Assembly (NCBI GenBank): GCA_902628645.1
Contig: CACONS010000001.1
Coordinates: forward strand, 32,995-96,994
DNA: 64,000 nucleotides
Direction: 5' to 3'
From: an uncultured Alphaproteobacteria bacterium
GTDB taxonomy: Bacteria > Pseudomonadota > Alphaproteobacteria > HIMB59 > GCA-002718135
The notes under the pieces are model-generated. The model had not been told where the DNA came from and did no database searches. It saw only the letters and a list, made by a program, of their open reading frames with translations. The translations under genes were made by a program, and so were the position numbers. Position 1 is the stretch's first letter; each line of letters starts with the position of its first letter. Of this stretch, positions 9,029-17,368 are shown piece after piece.

Positions 9029-10392
9029 CTACTTTTGATTTTTCGAATTTTATTCGAAGAATAAAAATAATATAAGACTCCTATTATCCAATGAACAAGA
9101 GTTAAGCCAAGAAACATATAGATATAGTTTTCTTCTATAAAGTTATTTACAAATAATATTACAACAATAGGTACTAACACAAATCTAAGTATAGCCATGT
9201 ACATTACTATTATAGCTTTTTTTAGACCTTGGAATGATGCATTTGATATAAAAAAAAATGGAAAAGCTGGAAAACCAAGTGCGTATATTTTTAGATATAC
9301 AGATCCATAGTAAATTACTTCTGCATCATCAGTAAATAATCTCATTGAATCTTCAGCTGTTATAAATAAAATTAAACCAGCTATTGTTAAAATAATTACC
9401 CCAGTGATCATTGCTTTGTTGTAAGTCTCTAAAATTCTTTCATAATTTTTAGCACCAAAATTTTGCCCAACAATTGCAGTTACTGCAGTACTTAACCCTA
9501 ATAATGGTAAAAAAAGTAATTGCTCATATCGTCCTGCTGATGAGAAACCTGCAATCGCATCATTACCAAAACGACTAACAAAAAATAATAAAATATAAGA
9601 TCCAAGTGCTATCATCATTAATCCCAATGCTGCAGGAATAGCCTGGAATGATATTTCTTTAATTAAACTTAATTTTGGAATTAAATAATTATTTTTAAAA
9701 TTTTCAAAAATCTCTGTTTTGGATATTTTATATAGCAAATATAACAGACCAATTATTTGAGATAATATTGTGGCTATTGCTATGCCAGTTATTCCCATTG
9801 GTTCAAATAGTTCAAAATTAATTATTTTGCCTGTAATTAATATTGGATTTAAAATTATATTTAGAAAAAAACTAAATATTAAAACATTTCTATAACTTAT
9901 CGTGTCTCCTTGAGCTGATAAACATGAATTACATACCATTAATAAAAGAATAATAATTGAACCTAGATAAATTACATTCATATATAATGATGAAAGTTTT
10001 AGAGTTTCTGGATCATCATTTATAGACTCTAAAATGATTTTCCCAAAATAAAGTCCAATAATAGTTATCACTAAACCTACTAAAATTGTTACAACAAAAG
10101 ACTGTGAAAATGCATGAGTTGCTTTTTGAATATTTTTTTCACCTAATGAATTAGCAACGTTACTTGTTGTGGCAATACTTAATCCTATACCAAGAGCAAT
10201 AATTATAAAATAAACAGGAAAAGTTTGACCTATAGCCGCTAAAGCTGTTTCAGAAATCATTCTCCCTGCAAAAATTGTATCAACTAAAGAATAGAGATTA
10301 TTAAATATCGTTCCAATAGAGGCTGGTAATGCAATTTTTATAAATAATTTATAAATATCCTCATCTAGTAAATTTATTTTTTTAATACTCAT
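9013..10392 (-). CDS. MATE-family multidrug/toxin exporter
   Basis: 459 aa with twelve predicted membrane helices in two related halves. The first-half motif PASIGTIFNNLYSLVDTIF and the second-half LGLSTAVTAIVGQNFGAKN are MATE hallmarks (cation-coupled antiporter at the inner membrane). Substrate cannot be read from sequence. It overlaps the upstream rlmJ stop by 4 bp (both minus strand), so they are coupled, and it overlaps pcm convergently. Confidence 0.9.
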   Translation of the reverse strand: MSIKKINLLDEDIYKLFIKIALPASIGTIFNNLYSLVDTIFAGRMISETALAAIGQTFPVYFIIIALGIGLSIATTSNVANSLGEKNIQKATHAFSQSFVVTILVGLVITIIGLYFGKIILESINDDPETLKLSSLYMNVIYLGSIIILLLMVCNSCLSAQGDTISYRNVLIFSFFLNIILNPILITGKIINFELFEPMGITGIAIATILSQIIGLLYLLYKISKTEIFENFKNNYLIPKLSLIKEISFQAIPAALGLMMIALGSYILLFFVSRFGNDAIAGFSSAGRYEQLLFLPLLGLSTAVTAIVGQNFGAKNYERILETYNKAMITGVIILTIAGLILFITAEDSMRLFTDDAEVIYYGSVYLKIYALGFPAFPFFFISNASFQGLKKAIIVMYMAILRFVLVPIVVILFVNNFIEENYIYMFLGLTLVHWIIGVLYYFYSSNKIRKIKSSYTTP

Positions 10393-11219
10393 AAATATCT
10401 TAATTTTGATCTAGTAATATTTTCCTCTTGTTTTAGAATATTTTGAATTTCGTTTATAACTTCTTTAAGATTTTTCATTATAGATCTATTTGTAAAATTT
10501 ATTAATAATAAACCACTTCCTTGCATTCCAATATTGTCTCCATACCTCATTATTGGAACTTCGACATTAATGACATTACTAATACCTTTTTTTCTTATAT
10601 TCTGTATAAATGTATCATTTTCTAATATATCTAAAACAGGGTACCATATTATGATTTTAGATTTTGAAAATAGATTATCGATATTATTAAGTATAAGTTC
10701 TACTTTATGGAAATCATCTTTTATTTCATATGATGGATCTATAAATACAAAATAATTTTTTTCTTTATCTAGCTTATTAATTATATAATCAAATCCATCT
10801 GTATTTAAAATTTTTATATTAGTATATTTGTTTAAATTTTTTTTTAATAAATCATATTCATTATTGTGAAGTTCACAAAAAAATAATTTATCTTTTTTGC
10901 TTGATATAGATGATATAAATATAGGCGATCCAGGATAATAATTATTTTTCCCAGTAATTTTAGTTATTGTTGAAAGATAATTTTTAATTAGTATGTTATT
11001 ACCTTTATAATTCTGTAACTTTTTAATTCCATATTTGTACTCTTTATTTTTGTCCATATACTTTGATATATATTTATAAATTCCATTACCAGAATGAGTA
11101 TCAATATAACTAATTGAATTATTTGTCTTTTTTTCGATGTTATATAGATAAAGTAGGACAATATGCTTTATTACATCTGCATGATTTCCTGCATGATATC
11201 CGTGTTTATAGCTAAGCAT
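10389..11219 (-). CDS. rlmJ: 23S rRNA (adenine-2030-N6)-methyltransferase RlmJ
   Basis: Cytoplasmic SAM-dependent rRNA base methylase, 276 aa. The N-terminal MLSYKHGYHAGNHADVIKH is nearly the family consensus, SYIDTHSGNGIYKY carries the SAM loop, and YYPGSPIFIS and IIWYPVLD are further conserved blocks. The catalytic (D/N)PPY motif reads DPSYE here, a substitution at the second Pro. The rest is intact, so activity is likely but the change is notable. Confidence 0.88.
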   Translation of the reverse strand: MLSYKHGYHAGNHADVIKHIVLLYLYNIEKKTNNSISYIDTHSGNGIYKYISKYMDKNKEYKYGIKKLQNYKGNNILIKNYLSTITKITGKNNYYPGSPIFISSISSKKDKLFFCELHNNEYDLLKKNLNKYTNIKILNTDGFDYIINKLDKEKNYFVFIDPSYEIKDDFHKVELILNNIDNLFSKSKIIIWYPVLDILENDTFIQNIRKKGISNVINVEVPIMRYGDNIGMQGSGLLLINFTNRSIMKNLKEVINEIQNILKQEENITRSKLRYL

Positions 11220-11347
11220 ATAAATAAAAATATTTCTTGAAATTATTTTCTTATTAGTTATTTAAAGATTTGAATTAATCAATATACGATATTTATATAA
11301 GTTAAATAAATTTAATCCCCCATACAATAAATAAAGGAGAATAAAAT

Positions 11348-11551
11348 ATGCCAAGTGGTAAAATTAAATGGTTTAATCCAACTAAAGGATATGGATTTAT
11401 AGAAAATGATGATGGAGGAAAAGATGTTTTCCTTCACGTATCAGCTTTAGAAGCTGCTGGTATTGACACATTAGAAGAAGGTATGCCAGTTGAATTTGAA
11501 ATCGGTGAAAACCGTGGAAAAGAAAACGCAATCAATATTAAGAAAAAATAA
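11348..11551 (+). CDS. cspA: Cold-shock domain protein
   Basis: 67-aa single-stranded nucleic acid binding OB-fold, an RNA chaperone. RNP1 is KGYGFIE and RNP2 is [10 protein letters not shown] strong AAGGAG Shine-Dalgarno lies about 8 bases before the ATG, unlike most genes here, which suggests high expression. The 128-bp AT-rich leader back to rlmJ could hold the promoter and a temperature-sensitive leader, but no defined structure is seen. Several csp paralogues are usual, so the symbol is generic. Confidence 0.93.
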   Translation: MPSGKIKWFNPTKGYGFIENDDGGKDVFLHVSALEAAGIDTLEEGMPVEFEIGENRGKENAINIKKK

Positions 11552-11558
11552 TATTTAA

Positions 11559-11786
11559 TTGAATTCAAACAAACTTTTAGAATGGATTGGCGTTACGACA
11601 GCTATCCTTTATTCCCTACTAGTTGCATTTAATATTGGATTAGAATTTATAGGTTTTTCATTATTATTGTTTTCAGCATTAATAATTGGAATATGGGCTT
11701 ATAAATTAAAACACAATGGAATTTTGTTCTTACAATTTTTCTATGCCGGAGCAGGTATCATCGGAATGTATAGATGGTTTGGATAA
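11559..11786 (+). CDS. Small three-helix membrane protein, unknown function
   Basis: 75 aa, almost entirely hydrophobic, with three likely membrane helices (about residues 8-27, 31-49 and 54-72) ending in GIIGMYRWFG. The helix pattern and the C-terminal Y-R-W recall small single-unit transporters of the PnuC/SWEET-like kind, but this is a weak resemblance. Start is TTG 11559, eight bases after the csp stop; no ATG or GTG is available upstream. The 3' end overlaps the next gene by 13 bp. Confidence 0.6.
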   Translation: MNSNKLLEWIGVTTAILYSLLVAFNIGLEFIGFSLLLFSALIIGIWAYKLKHNGILFLQFFYAGAGIIGMYRWFG

Positions 11787-12022
11787 ATACAATTCTTTTA
11801 TTTTTACTCTTATATTCTTCATCTTCATTTCCTATTGAACTTAATCAAGAAGAAGAGATTTATTTTAATTTTGTAGATTTAAATAATGATGGAGTTATTT
11901 CATATGAAGAAATTAAACAATCATTAAATTTACTTTTTCAAATTATAGATTTAAATCAAGATAATAAGATTTCTAAAAATGAAATATATGAATTAAAAAG
12001 TATAGTTGAATCTTTAAGATGA
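11774..12022 (+). CDS. Small exported EF-hand protein
   Basis: 82 aa. The N-terminal hydrophobic stretch (residues 2-18) looks like a signal peptide ending near SSSSFP. It is followed by two canonical Ca2+-binding EF-hand loops: DLNNDGVISYEE and DLNQDNKISKNE, both with the 1-3-5-12 acidic or Asn ligands. Probably a periplasmic calcium-binding protein; the partner is unknown. Start ATG 11774 lies inside the upstream gene, and the stop overlaps the next start (ATGA), so the small genes form an operon. Confidence 0.7.
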   Translation: MVWINTILLFLLLYSSSSFPIELNQEEEIYFNFVDLNNDGVISYEEIKQSLNLLFQIIDLNQDNKISKNEIYELKSIVESLR

Positions 12023-12762
12023 GTGTTTGGGGAAGAGTTATTGGTGGAGCAGCAGGATTTGCATTAGGCGGGCCTATAGGCGCTATCCTAGGTGTGATGG
12101 CTGGAGGTGCTTTTGATAGAAGATCTAAATCAAGATCATCATTTAATTTTAATCGAATAAATAATAATCAAAAACAACAAATTTTTACATTAAGTTTTAT
12201 TATTTTAGCGGCAAAATTAGCTAAGTCAGATGGCATTGTATCAGATGATGAAATCAGAGCATTTAAAGAAAAATTTAAAGTTCCAAAGTCTGAAATTCCT
12301 AAAATTGCAAAAATATTTAATGAAGCAAAAAAAGATACGTATGGTTATAAAAAGATTGCAAATCAAGTAGGAAATTTATTTTCAACTAATAAAATTTTAT
12401 TAGAAGAATTATTAAATAATTTATTTTACATTGCAGCATCTGATGGAAAGGTATCTATAAGTGAAATAGATTTTTTAAGATCAATTTCCAAATCTTTTAA
12501 ATTTAGCGAAAAGGATTTTCAAAGAATTTTTCAATCAAATTTAAATAATAGTGAATCTGACCCTTACAAAATATTAGGTGTGAATAGATCGAGCACTGAT
12601 AATGACATAAGAAAAAAATGGATAAAATTAAATAAGGAACATCACCCAGATAATTTAATTGCTAAAGGTATGCCGAAAGAATTTATAAAACAATCTAATA
12701 AGGAGTTAGCAGCAATTAATATTGCATATGATAAAATAAAAGAAATTAGAGGAATTTCTTGA
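12019..12762 (+). CDS. djlA: DjlA-like co-chaperone (TerB-like domain plus C-terminal J-domain)
   Basis: 247 aa. A glycine-rich N-terminal segment (GGAAGFALGGPIGAILGVMA, residues 9-28) may insert in the membrane. A TerB-like helical domain follows (about 55-165) with the usual ASDGKVSISEIDFL pattern. The C-terminal J-domain (about 180-245) has DPYKILGVNRSSTDNDIR and the HPD tripeptide in EHHPDN needed to stimulate DnaK ATPase. Overlaps neighbours by 4 bp on both sides. Confidence 0.85.
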   Translation: MSVWGRVIGGAAGFALGGPIGAILGVMAGGAFDRRSKSRSSFNFNRINNNQKQQIFTLSFIILAAKLAKSDGIVSDDEIRAFKEKFKVPKSEIPKIAKIFNEAKKDTYGYKKIANQVGNLFSTNKILLEELLNNLFYIAASDGKVSISEIDFLRSISKSFKFSEKDFQRIFQSNLNNSESDPYKILGVNRSSTDNDIRKKWIKLNKEHHPDNLIAKGMPKEFIKQSNKELAAINIAYDKIKEIRGIS

Positions 12763-13730
12763 TACCAAAAGATTTATCCGCTGATAAAATTAATAAAATT
12801 TATAAAAAAATTAGACCATTTATTAATAATACACCTTTTTTAAAGTGCTCAAATGATATTAATAAATATTTTTCTACTAATTTATTCTTTAAATGTGAAT
12901 TTTTACAAAAATCTGGCTCATTTAAGGCAAGAGGTGCAATTAATAATATAATTTCTCAAGTTCAGAGTAAATTTGATAAAGGAATTACAGCGGTTAGTGC
13001 TGGAAATCATGCAATAGCTGCTTCATTTGTGGCCAATCAATTTAAATTGAAAAATAAAATTTTCTTATACGAAAGTGCAAATAAATACAGAGTTCAAACT
13101 TGTAAAAATTATGGTGCTAACATTATCTTTACAGATCCAAAACAAGCTTTTCTTGATGCTGAAAATGCTAAGAATGAAGGTTACTATTTTATTCACCCTT
13201 TTGACGGCCCATTAACTTTACAAGGTAGTGCTACCTTGGGATTAGAAATTGTAGAATATTTAAAATCTATTGATATCAAAATTGACAATTTATTAATTTC
13301 AGTTGGAGGAGGGGGATTAATAAGCGGTGTTTCGTCGTATGTAAAACAATTTTATCCTAAGATTAAAATTATTGGTGTTGAACCTGAAAATGCTAATGGT
13401 TTAAATCAAAGTTTAAGAGCTAACAAACCACTAAATAATATTAATGTGAATAGTATTGCTGACAGCCTTTCAGCACCTTTACATATGCAATATTCTTTTG
13501 ATGTAGCAAAAGAAGTAATTGATGAAATGGTAACCGTTTCTGATGATCAAATGAAAGAATTTATGGTTTTTTGTTACAACAAATTTAAGTTATTTCTTGA
13601 ACCCGCATGTGTTGCTGGACTTGCTGCTTTAAAATATAAAATCAATAATAAGTTTGTTGGAAAAAATACAATGATAATATTGTGTGGCTCAAATATTGAT
13701 AAAAAAACTTGGTTAGAATTTACTAATTAA
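12759..13730 (+). CDS. PLP-dependent threonine/serine dehydratase (or serine racemase)
   Basis: Fold type II PLP enzyme, 323 aa. The Schiff-base Lys is K56 in KSGSFKARGA, and the cofactor phosphate loop is VGGGGLISGV. It lacks the C-terminal ACT-like regulatory domain of biosynthetic IlvA, so it is the short catabolic or racemase type (2-oxobutyrate or pyruvate plus ammonia). Start is TTG 12759 overlapping the djlA stop. It ends in a 4-bp convergent overlap with anmK. Confidence 0.85.
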   Translation: MIPKDLSADKINKIYKKIRPFINNTPFLKCSNDINKYFSTNLFFKCEFLQKSGSFKARGAINNIISQVQSKFDKGITAVSAGNHAIAASFVANQFKLKNKIFLYESANKYRVQTCKNYGANIIFTDPKQAFLDAENAKNEGYYFIHPFDGPLTLQGSATLGLEIVEYLKSIDIKIDNLLISVGGGGLISGVSSYVKQFYPKIKIIGVEPENANGLNQSLRANKPLNNINVNSIADSLSAPLHMQYSFDVAKEVIDEMVTVSDDQMKEFMVFCYNKFKLFLEPACVAGLAALKYKINNKFVGKNTMIILCGSNIDKKTWLEFTN

Positions 13731-14833
13731 TCTGGAAAATATACAATACCACCACTTAAATTTTTTTTCACACCTGTAGTGTTTTTATTACTTATTTCTA
13801 ATTTTTTATATGATCTCATACCAATATACGCAAACATTTGAGCTTCTACTAAATCACCATTTATTTTATATTTATCAATAAGTTCAATTTTTTTATTCAG
13901 TTTATTCAGTAATAATTCTTTGAGTAATTTATTTTTTCTTCCTCCTCCAGTAAGTAAAATTTTTTCAATCTTAAATTTTTCATTTTTTAATAATTCGTTA
14001 AATCCAATATAAGTCATGTAGTTAGCAGTCATTAGTGCATCATATTTGTTCAATTTAATTAGCTTATAAAAGTAATTTCTAAAATAATTTCTATCTAATG
14101 ATTTTGGGAACTTTTTCTTAAAGAATTTATCTTTTTTGAAATTTTCGATTAATTTATTATCAATCTTACCTCTTCTCGCATAATTTCCATCATTATCAAA
14201 TTTTTTTTTAAAAAAATAATTGCAAAGATCATCGCTTAAGCAATTTGCTGGACCAATATCTGATGATAATAATGTTTTTGAAACCATAGTTGAAAAATTT
14301 GCTATTCCTCCAAGATTCACAATGACTACTTTTTCTTTAAATTTTTGCATTAAAAACTTATGATAATATGATCCAATTGGTGCCCCTTGACCGCCATTTT
14401 TAATATCATTATCTCTTAAATTACTAATAGTTTTAATTTTAAGATTTTTTGCAATTTTTTTTCCATTTCCTAATTGTATAGATATTTTGTTTGATGGATC
14501 ATGATAAACAGTCTGTCCACTAATTGATATTAAATCTATATTTTTTTTATTAATTTTTTTTTGTTTTAGAAATAAAATTATATTTTTTTCTAAAATATCT
14601 GTAACAAAATCATCCTTTTTTAAAAAATATTCCTTAATTTTATTTTTATTTTTTGGCTTATTTATTATTAGATTATTAATTATATTTTGATAATTTTTAT
14701 TAAATTTATATGATTTTTCACATTTAATTTTTACAAAATCAGTGCCATTTGTATTAATCAAACTGATATCAACACCATCCATTGATGTGCCAGTCATAAC
14801 TCCTAAAACATTAAGTTTTGAATTTTTATTCAT
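13727..14833 (-). CDS. anmK: Anhydro-N-acetylmuramic acid kinase
   Basis: Phosphorylates and opens 1,6-anhydroMurNAc from cell-wall turnover to give MurNAc-6-P. 368 aa, ASKHA fold. N-terminal GVMTGTSMDGVDISLI, then SGQTVYHD, VNLGGIANFS, DIGPANCLSDDLC and LLTGGGRKNKLLKELL are all family blocks. No nagZ or other peptidoglycan-recycling gene lies in the window, so its substrate source is elsewhere or incomplete. Lys/Asn-rich, with poly-A/T tracts like its surroundings. Confidence 0.92.
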   Translation of the reverse strand: MNKNSKLNVLGVMTGTSMDGVDISLINTNGTDFVKIKCEKSYKFNKNYQNIINNLIINKPKNKNKIKEYFLKKDDFVTDILEKNIILFLKQKKINKKNIDLISISGQTVYHDPSNKISIQLGNGKKIAKNLKIKTISNLRDNDIKNGGQGAPIGSYYHKFLMQKFKEKVVIVNLGGIANFSTMVSKTLLSSDIGPANCLSDDLCNYFFKKKFDNDGNYARRGKIDNKLIENFKKDKFFKKKFPKSLDRNYFRNYFYKLIKLNKYDALMTANYMTYIGFNELLKNEKFKIEKILLTGGGRKNKLLKELLLNKLNKKIELIDKYKINGDLVEAQMFAYIGMRSYKKLEISNKNTTGVKKNLSGGIVYFPD

Positions 14834-14919
14834 TTTCTAAATAAATTTAATTTTGCACAATTTATTAACAAACATATCAACAAAAAAAGTTTAATTATTT
14901 TCAAAAATACATTTTTTTA

Positions 14920-14948
14920 TTGATTGATAAATAACAAATAGATAAATT
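14920..14948 (+). promoter_or_regulatory. Possible sigma-70 promoter of the 15.0-kb RNA element
   Basis: TTGATT at 14920-14925 and TAAATT at 14943-14948 are separated by 17 bp and lie just upstream of the structured element. In DNA this AT-rich such matches are frequent, so the support comes mainly from position. Confidence 0.3.
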
Positions 14949-14954
14949 ATTTTT

Positions 14955-15070
14955 AATTATTACACGCAAAGGTAATAATCAATTTAATAAAAGGAAACGA
15001 TTATTAAATTGTATCGGGAGGAAATGCACGATACATAAAAGGGACCTAGCTTGCTGGGTCCTTTTTTTTG
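14955..15070 (+). ncRNA. Candidate structured small RNA or leader with three hairpins
   Basis: Three consecutive stem-loops in the anmK/deaminase gap. Hairpin 1 spans 14980-15011 with a perfect 11-bp stem and a 10-base loop AAGGAAACGA. Hairpin 2 spans 15011-15034 with a perfect 6-bp stem (GTATCG/CGATAC) and a 12-base loop GGAGGAAATGCA. Hairpin 3 is a strong terminator. Both loops expose GGA. No tRNA-like, SRP or 6S features are seen. It could be a free sRNA or a terminated leader of the deaminase gene 44 bp further on. The 5' end is a guess. Confidence 0.6.
15042..15069 (+). terminator. Rho-independent terminator
   Basis: Stem GGACCTAG/CTGGGTCC (8 bp, one G-U pair) closed by a CTTG tetraloop, followed by eight T. 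It is the clearest intrinsic terminator in the window and is GC-rich against a very AT-rich background. It ends the RNA element above and precedes the deaminase gene. Confidence 0.88.
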
Positions 15071-15113
15071 TGTTATAGACAAATCCAATAAATAAAGTAT
15101 CAGGAATTCCATA

Positions 15114-15686
15114 ATGATTACTGATTATGAAAGAATTTTAGATATAATTTTAGAGGATCTTATCCCATTAACAAAAATTTCAATAAATAAAGGAAATAAA
15201 ATATTTGGTGCATTTATTGTTAAAAAATCTGACCTTAGCATCATTTGTCTAGGCACAAACCAAGAAATAAAAAATCCTTTATTTCATGGAGAAATTTCAA
15301 CTCTCTTTAATTTATTTGAAAAAAAACTATTTAATTCAAAAGATTATTACTTTGTGAGTTCACATGAGCCTTGCTCATTATGTCTTTCAGCTATTACTTG
15401 GTCTGGATTTGACAATTTTTACTATTTTTTTCCTTATGAAGATACAAAGGATAATTTCAATATCCCTCATGATCTAAAAATTTTAGAGGAGGTATTTAAT
15501 ATTAAACAAGGTAATTATCAAAAAAACAATCAATATTGGCAAAGTTTTTCAATAATCTCTGAAATAAACAAATTAGGTAAGGATAAGCATTTATTGCCAA
15601 AAATTACTAAAATTAAAGATGAATATCAAAAATTGTCAAAAATCTACCAAGAAACTAAAATAAACAATAATATTCCTCTAAATTAA
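15114..15686 (+). CDS. Cytidine/deoxycytidylate-deaminase-family nucleoside deaminase
   Basis: 190 aa. Zinc-dependent deaminase fold: ligand H58 and catalytic E60 in FHGEISTL, and ligands C87 and C90 in SSHEPCSLCLSA. The following TWSGFDNFYYFF strand is usual for the family. It is longer than TadA and lacks the tRNA-binding C-terminus of TadA, so a free base or nucleoside (guanine, cytosine or similar) is a likelier substrate, but this is not readable. It lies between a terminated RNA element and the glycine riboswitch. Confidence 0.75.
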   Translation: MITDYERILDIILEDLIPLTKISINKGNKIFGAFIVKKSDLSIICLGTNQEIKNPLFHGEISTLFNLFEKKLFNSKDYYFVSSHEPCSLCLSAITWSGFDNFYYFFPYEDTKDNFNIPHDLKILEEVFNIKQGNYQKNNQYWQSFSIISEINKLGKDKHLLPKITKIKDEYQKLSKIYQETKINNNIPLN

Positions 15687-15714
15687 TTGTTTTATATAAA
15701 AAAAAGGTATAAAA

Positions 15715-15862
15715 ATAATGAACGGGAGATACTGATAAAATCAGAGCCGAAGGAGCAACGACCCGGAAACTCTCAGGCAAATGGACCGTTAAAATAAAAC
15801 TCTGGAAAAGAGCTTTGGCTCTACCGAAGGTGTAAAAACTCTCAGGTAAAAAGACAGAGGGG
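15715..15862 (+). promoter_or_regulatory. Tandem glycine riboswitch
   Basis: Two adjacent glycine aptamers. Aptamer 1 is closed by AACGG 15721-15725 / CCGTT 15786-15790 and holds GCCGAAGGAGCAA and CTCTCAGGCAAATGGAC. Aptamer 2 is closed by CTCTG 15800-15804 / CAGAG 15855-15859 and holds CTACCGAAGGTGTAAA and CTCTCAGGTAAAAAGAC. These are the diagnostic conserved cores. The gcvT ribosome site (GGAG 15869-15872) begins only about 10 bases after aptamer 2, with no poly-T terminator between, which points to translational control that switches the cleavage system on with glycine. Confidence 0.95.
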
Positions 15863-15879
15863 TAACTTGGAGATATAAT

Positions 15880-17004
15880 TTGAACGAGTTGCCTTTAGAA
15901 ATTCCTCTTAAAAATTTTCACGAGTCTAATGGCGCTAAAATGGTTCCGTTTGCTGGTTTTAATATGCCAATTAATTACAAGCCAGGCATAATTAATGAAC
16001 ATAAAAATGTAAGAAACCATTCTGGCATTTTTGATGTAAGTCATATGGGGCAGATGTTAATAGAGGCTAACAATTTGCATATTAAAAATTTAGAAAAATA
16101 TATTCCATTAAAATTAAATAATTTAAGAAAAAATAAATCAAATTACACATTTTTACTTAACGAAAATGGTGGTGTAGTAGATGATTTAATTGTTTCTTTA
16201 ATAGATATAAATAGCAAATCTTTTTTATACGTTGTTTACAATGCATCTAGAAAAAATGAAGATGAAAATATTTTTTTCAAATGCGCTCAAAATGCACAAA
16301 TCTTACATCTCAAAAACTGTTTATTTGCTATTCAAGGCCCAGAGTCGATTGAAGTTATAAATAATATAATTGAAGTACCAATTGATATGAATTTTTTAGA
16401 TATTGAAGTATTAAAATATAAAAATAATTCAGTAATTGTAAGTCGATCTGGTTATACAGGTGAAGATGGATTTGAAATTTCTATATCTACTGAGCAGGCC
16501 GAAGTATTTATAAGAGATTTACTAGAAAATAAAAATACTATGCTTTGTGGCTTAGGATCAAGAGATTCATTAAGATTAGAAGCTGGATTGAGTTTGTATG
16601 GTCACGAACTTAATGAAAACATAACACCGATCGAAGCAGGGCTATCATGGGCACTAGATAAAGATCGCTTAAATGACTCTACACTGAATGGTAATAAAAT
16701 TTTATCGGACCAATTAAATAATAAACCTTCAAATAAAAAAATTGGATTAATTTCAGTTAATAGAACAATGTTAAGAGATGGGATGATTATATTTGATAGT
16801 AATAAAAATAATATAGGTAAAATTACGAGTGGTTGTTTCAGTCCGAACCTAAATAAATCAATAGCTATTGGATATATAAATTCACATTTTGATAAAGAAA
16901 AAGAAATTTTTTGTGAGATTAGAAATAAAATGGAATTAGTAAAGAGCACTAGTCTACCATTTGTTAAAAAAAATTATAAAAAAAATGGGAGTAACAATGA
17001 GTGA
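15880..17004 (+). CDS. gcvT: Glycine cleavage system T protein (aminomethyltransferase)
   Basis: Transfers the methylene group from the H-protein to tetrahydrofolate and releases ammonia. 374 aa. MVPFAGFNMPINY, GIFDVSHMGQM, SRSGYTGEDGFEISI, GLGSRDSLRLEAGLSLYGHE and the C-terminal TSGCFSPNLNKSIAIGYI are the standard blocks. Start is TTG 15880 with GGAG 7 bases upstream. It is directly controlled by the glycine riboswitch and overlaps gcvH by 8 bp. Confidence 0.96.
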   Translation: MNELPLEIPLKNFHESNGAKMVPFAGFNMPINYKPGIINEHKNVRNHSGIFDVSHMGQMLIEANNLHIKNLEKYIPLKLNNLRKNKSNYTFLLNENGGVVDDLIVSLIDINSKSFLYVVYNASRKNEDENIFFKCAQNAQILHLKNCLFAIQGPESIEVINNIIEVPIDMNFLDIEVLKYKNNSVIVSRSGYTGEDGFEISISTEQAEVFIRDLLENKNTMLCGLGSRDSLRLEAGLSLYGHELNENITPIEAGLSWALDKDRLNDSTLNGNKILSDQLNNKPSNKKIGLISVNRTMLRDGMIIFDSNKNNIGKITSGCFSPNLNKSIAIGYINSHFDKEKEIFCEIRNKMELVKSTSLPFVKKNYKKNGSNNE

Positions 17005-17368
17005 AAAAAAATATACAAAAGATCACGAATGGGTTTCAATTAATAATGGTATAGCTACTGTTGGTATATCTAATCACGCACAAGAAAGTCTTGGTGATAT
17101 AGTCTTCATTGAATTGCCGTCAGTAGGTAAATCTGTCAATGCAAAGGATGAAATATGTGTGGTAGAGTCAGTTAAAGCTGCTTCAGATATTTATGCACCA
17201 ATTGATGGTGAAATCATGGAAGTAAACAATAATTTAGAAAGTGATGCTGCAATTATAAATCAAGACGCTGAAAATACAGGATGGATTTTTAAAATGAAAG
17301 TATCAAATCTTAGTCAATATGATGAGCTAATGACTGAAGATGATTATAAAAAATTTTTGGAGCAGTAG
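16997..17368 (+). CDS. gcvH: Glycine cleavage system H protein
   Basis: Lipoyl carrier that shuttles the aminomethyl group between P, T and L proteins. 123 aa from ATG 16997. This start is preferred over an in-frame ATG at 16961 because GGGAG at 16987-16991 is well spaced and the protein then begins MSEKKYTKDHEWV, as in the family. The lipoylated Lys is about K60 in VESVKAASDIYAP. It is followed without gap by gcvP. Confidence 0.95.
   Translation: MSEKKYTKDHEWVSINNGIATVGISNHAQESLGDIVFIELPSVGKSVNAKDEICVVESVKAASDIYAPIDGEIMEVNNNLESDAAIINQDAENTGWIFKMKVSNLSQYDELMTEDDYKKFLEQ

Noticed and set aside
14955..15070. tmRNA, SRP RNA or 6S RNA
   Set aside because: No tRNA-like ends, no SRP tetraloop/core and no large central bubble; the element is too short and is made of three simple hairpins.
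16602..16949. 115-codon open frame antisense to gcvT
   Set aside because: Shadow of the strongly conserved gcvT reading frame.
16961..16996. Longer gcvH starting at 16961
   Set aside because: The extension (MLKKIIKKMGVT) is unlike GcvH, lies inside gcvT, and the ATG at 16997 has a well-spaced GGGAG.
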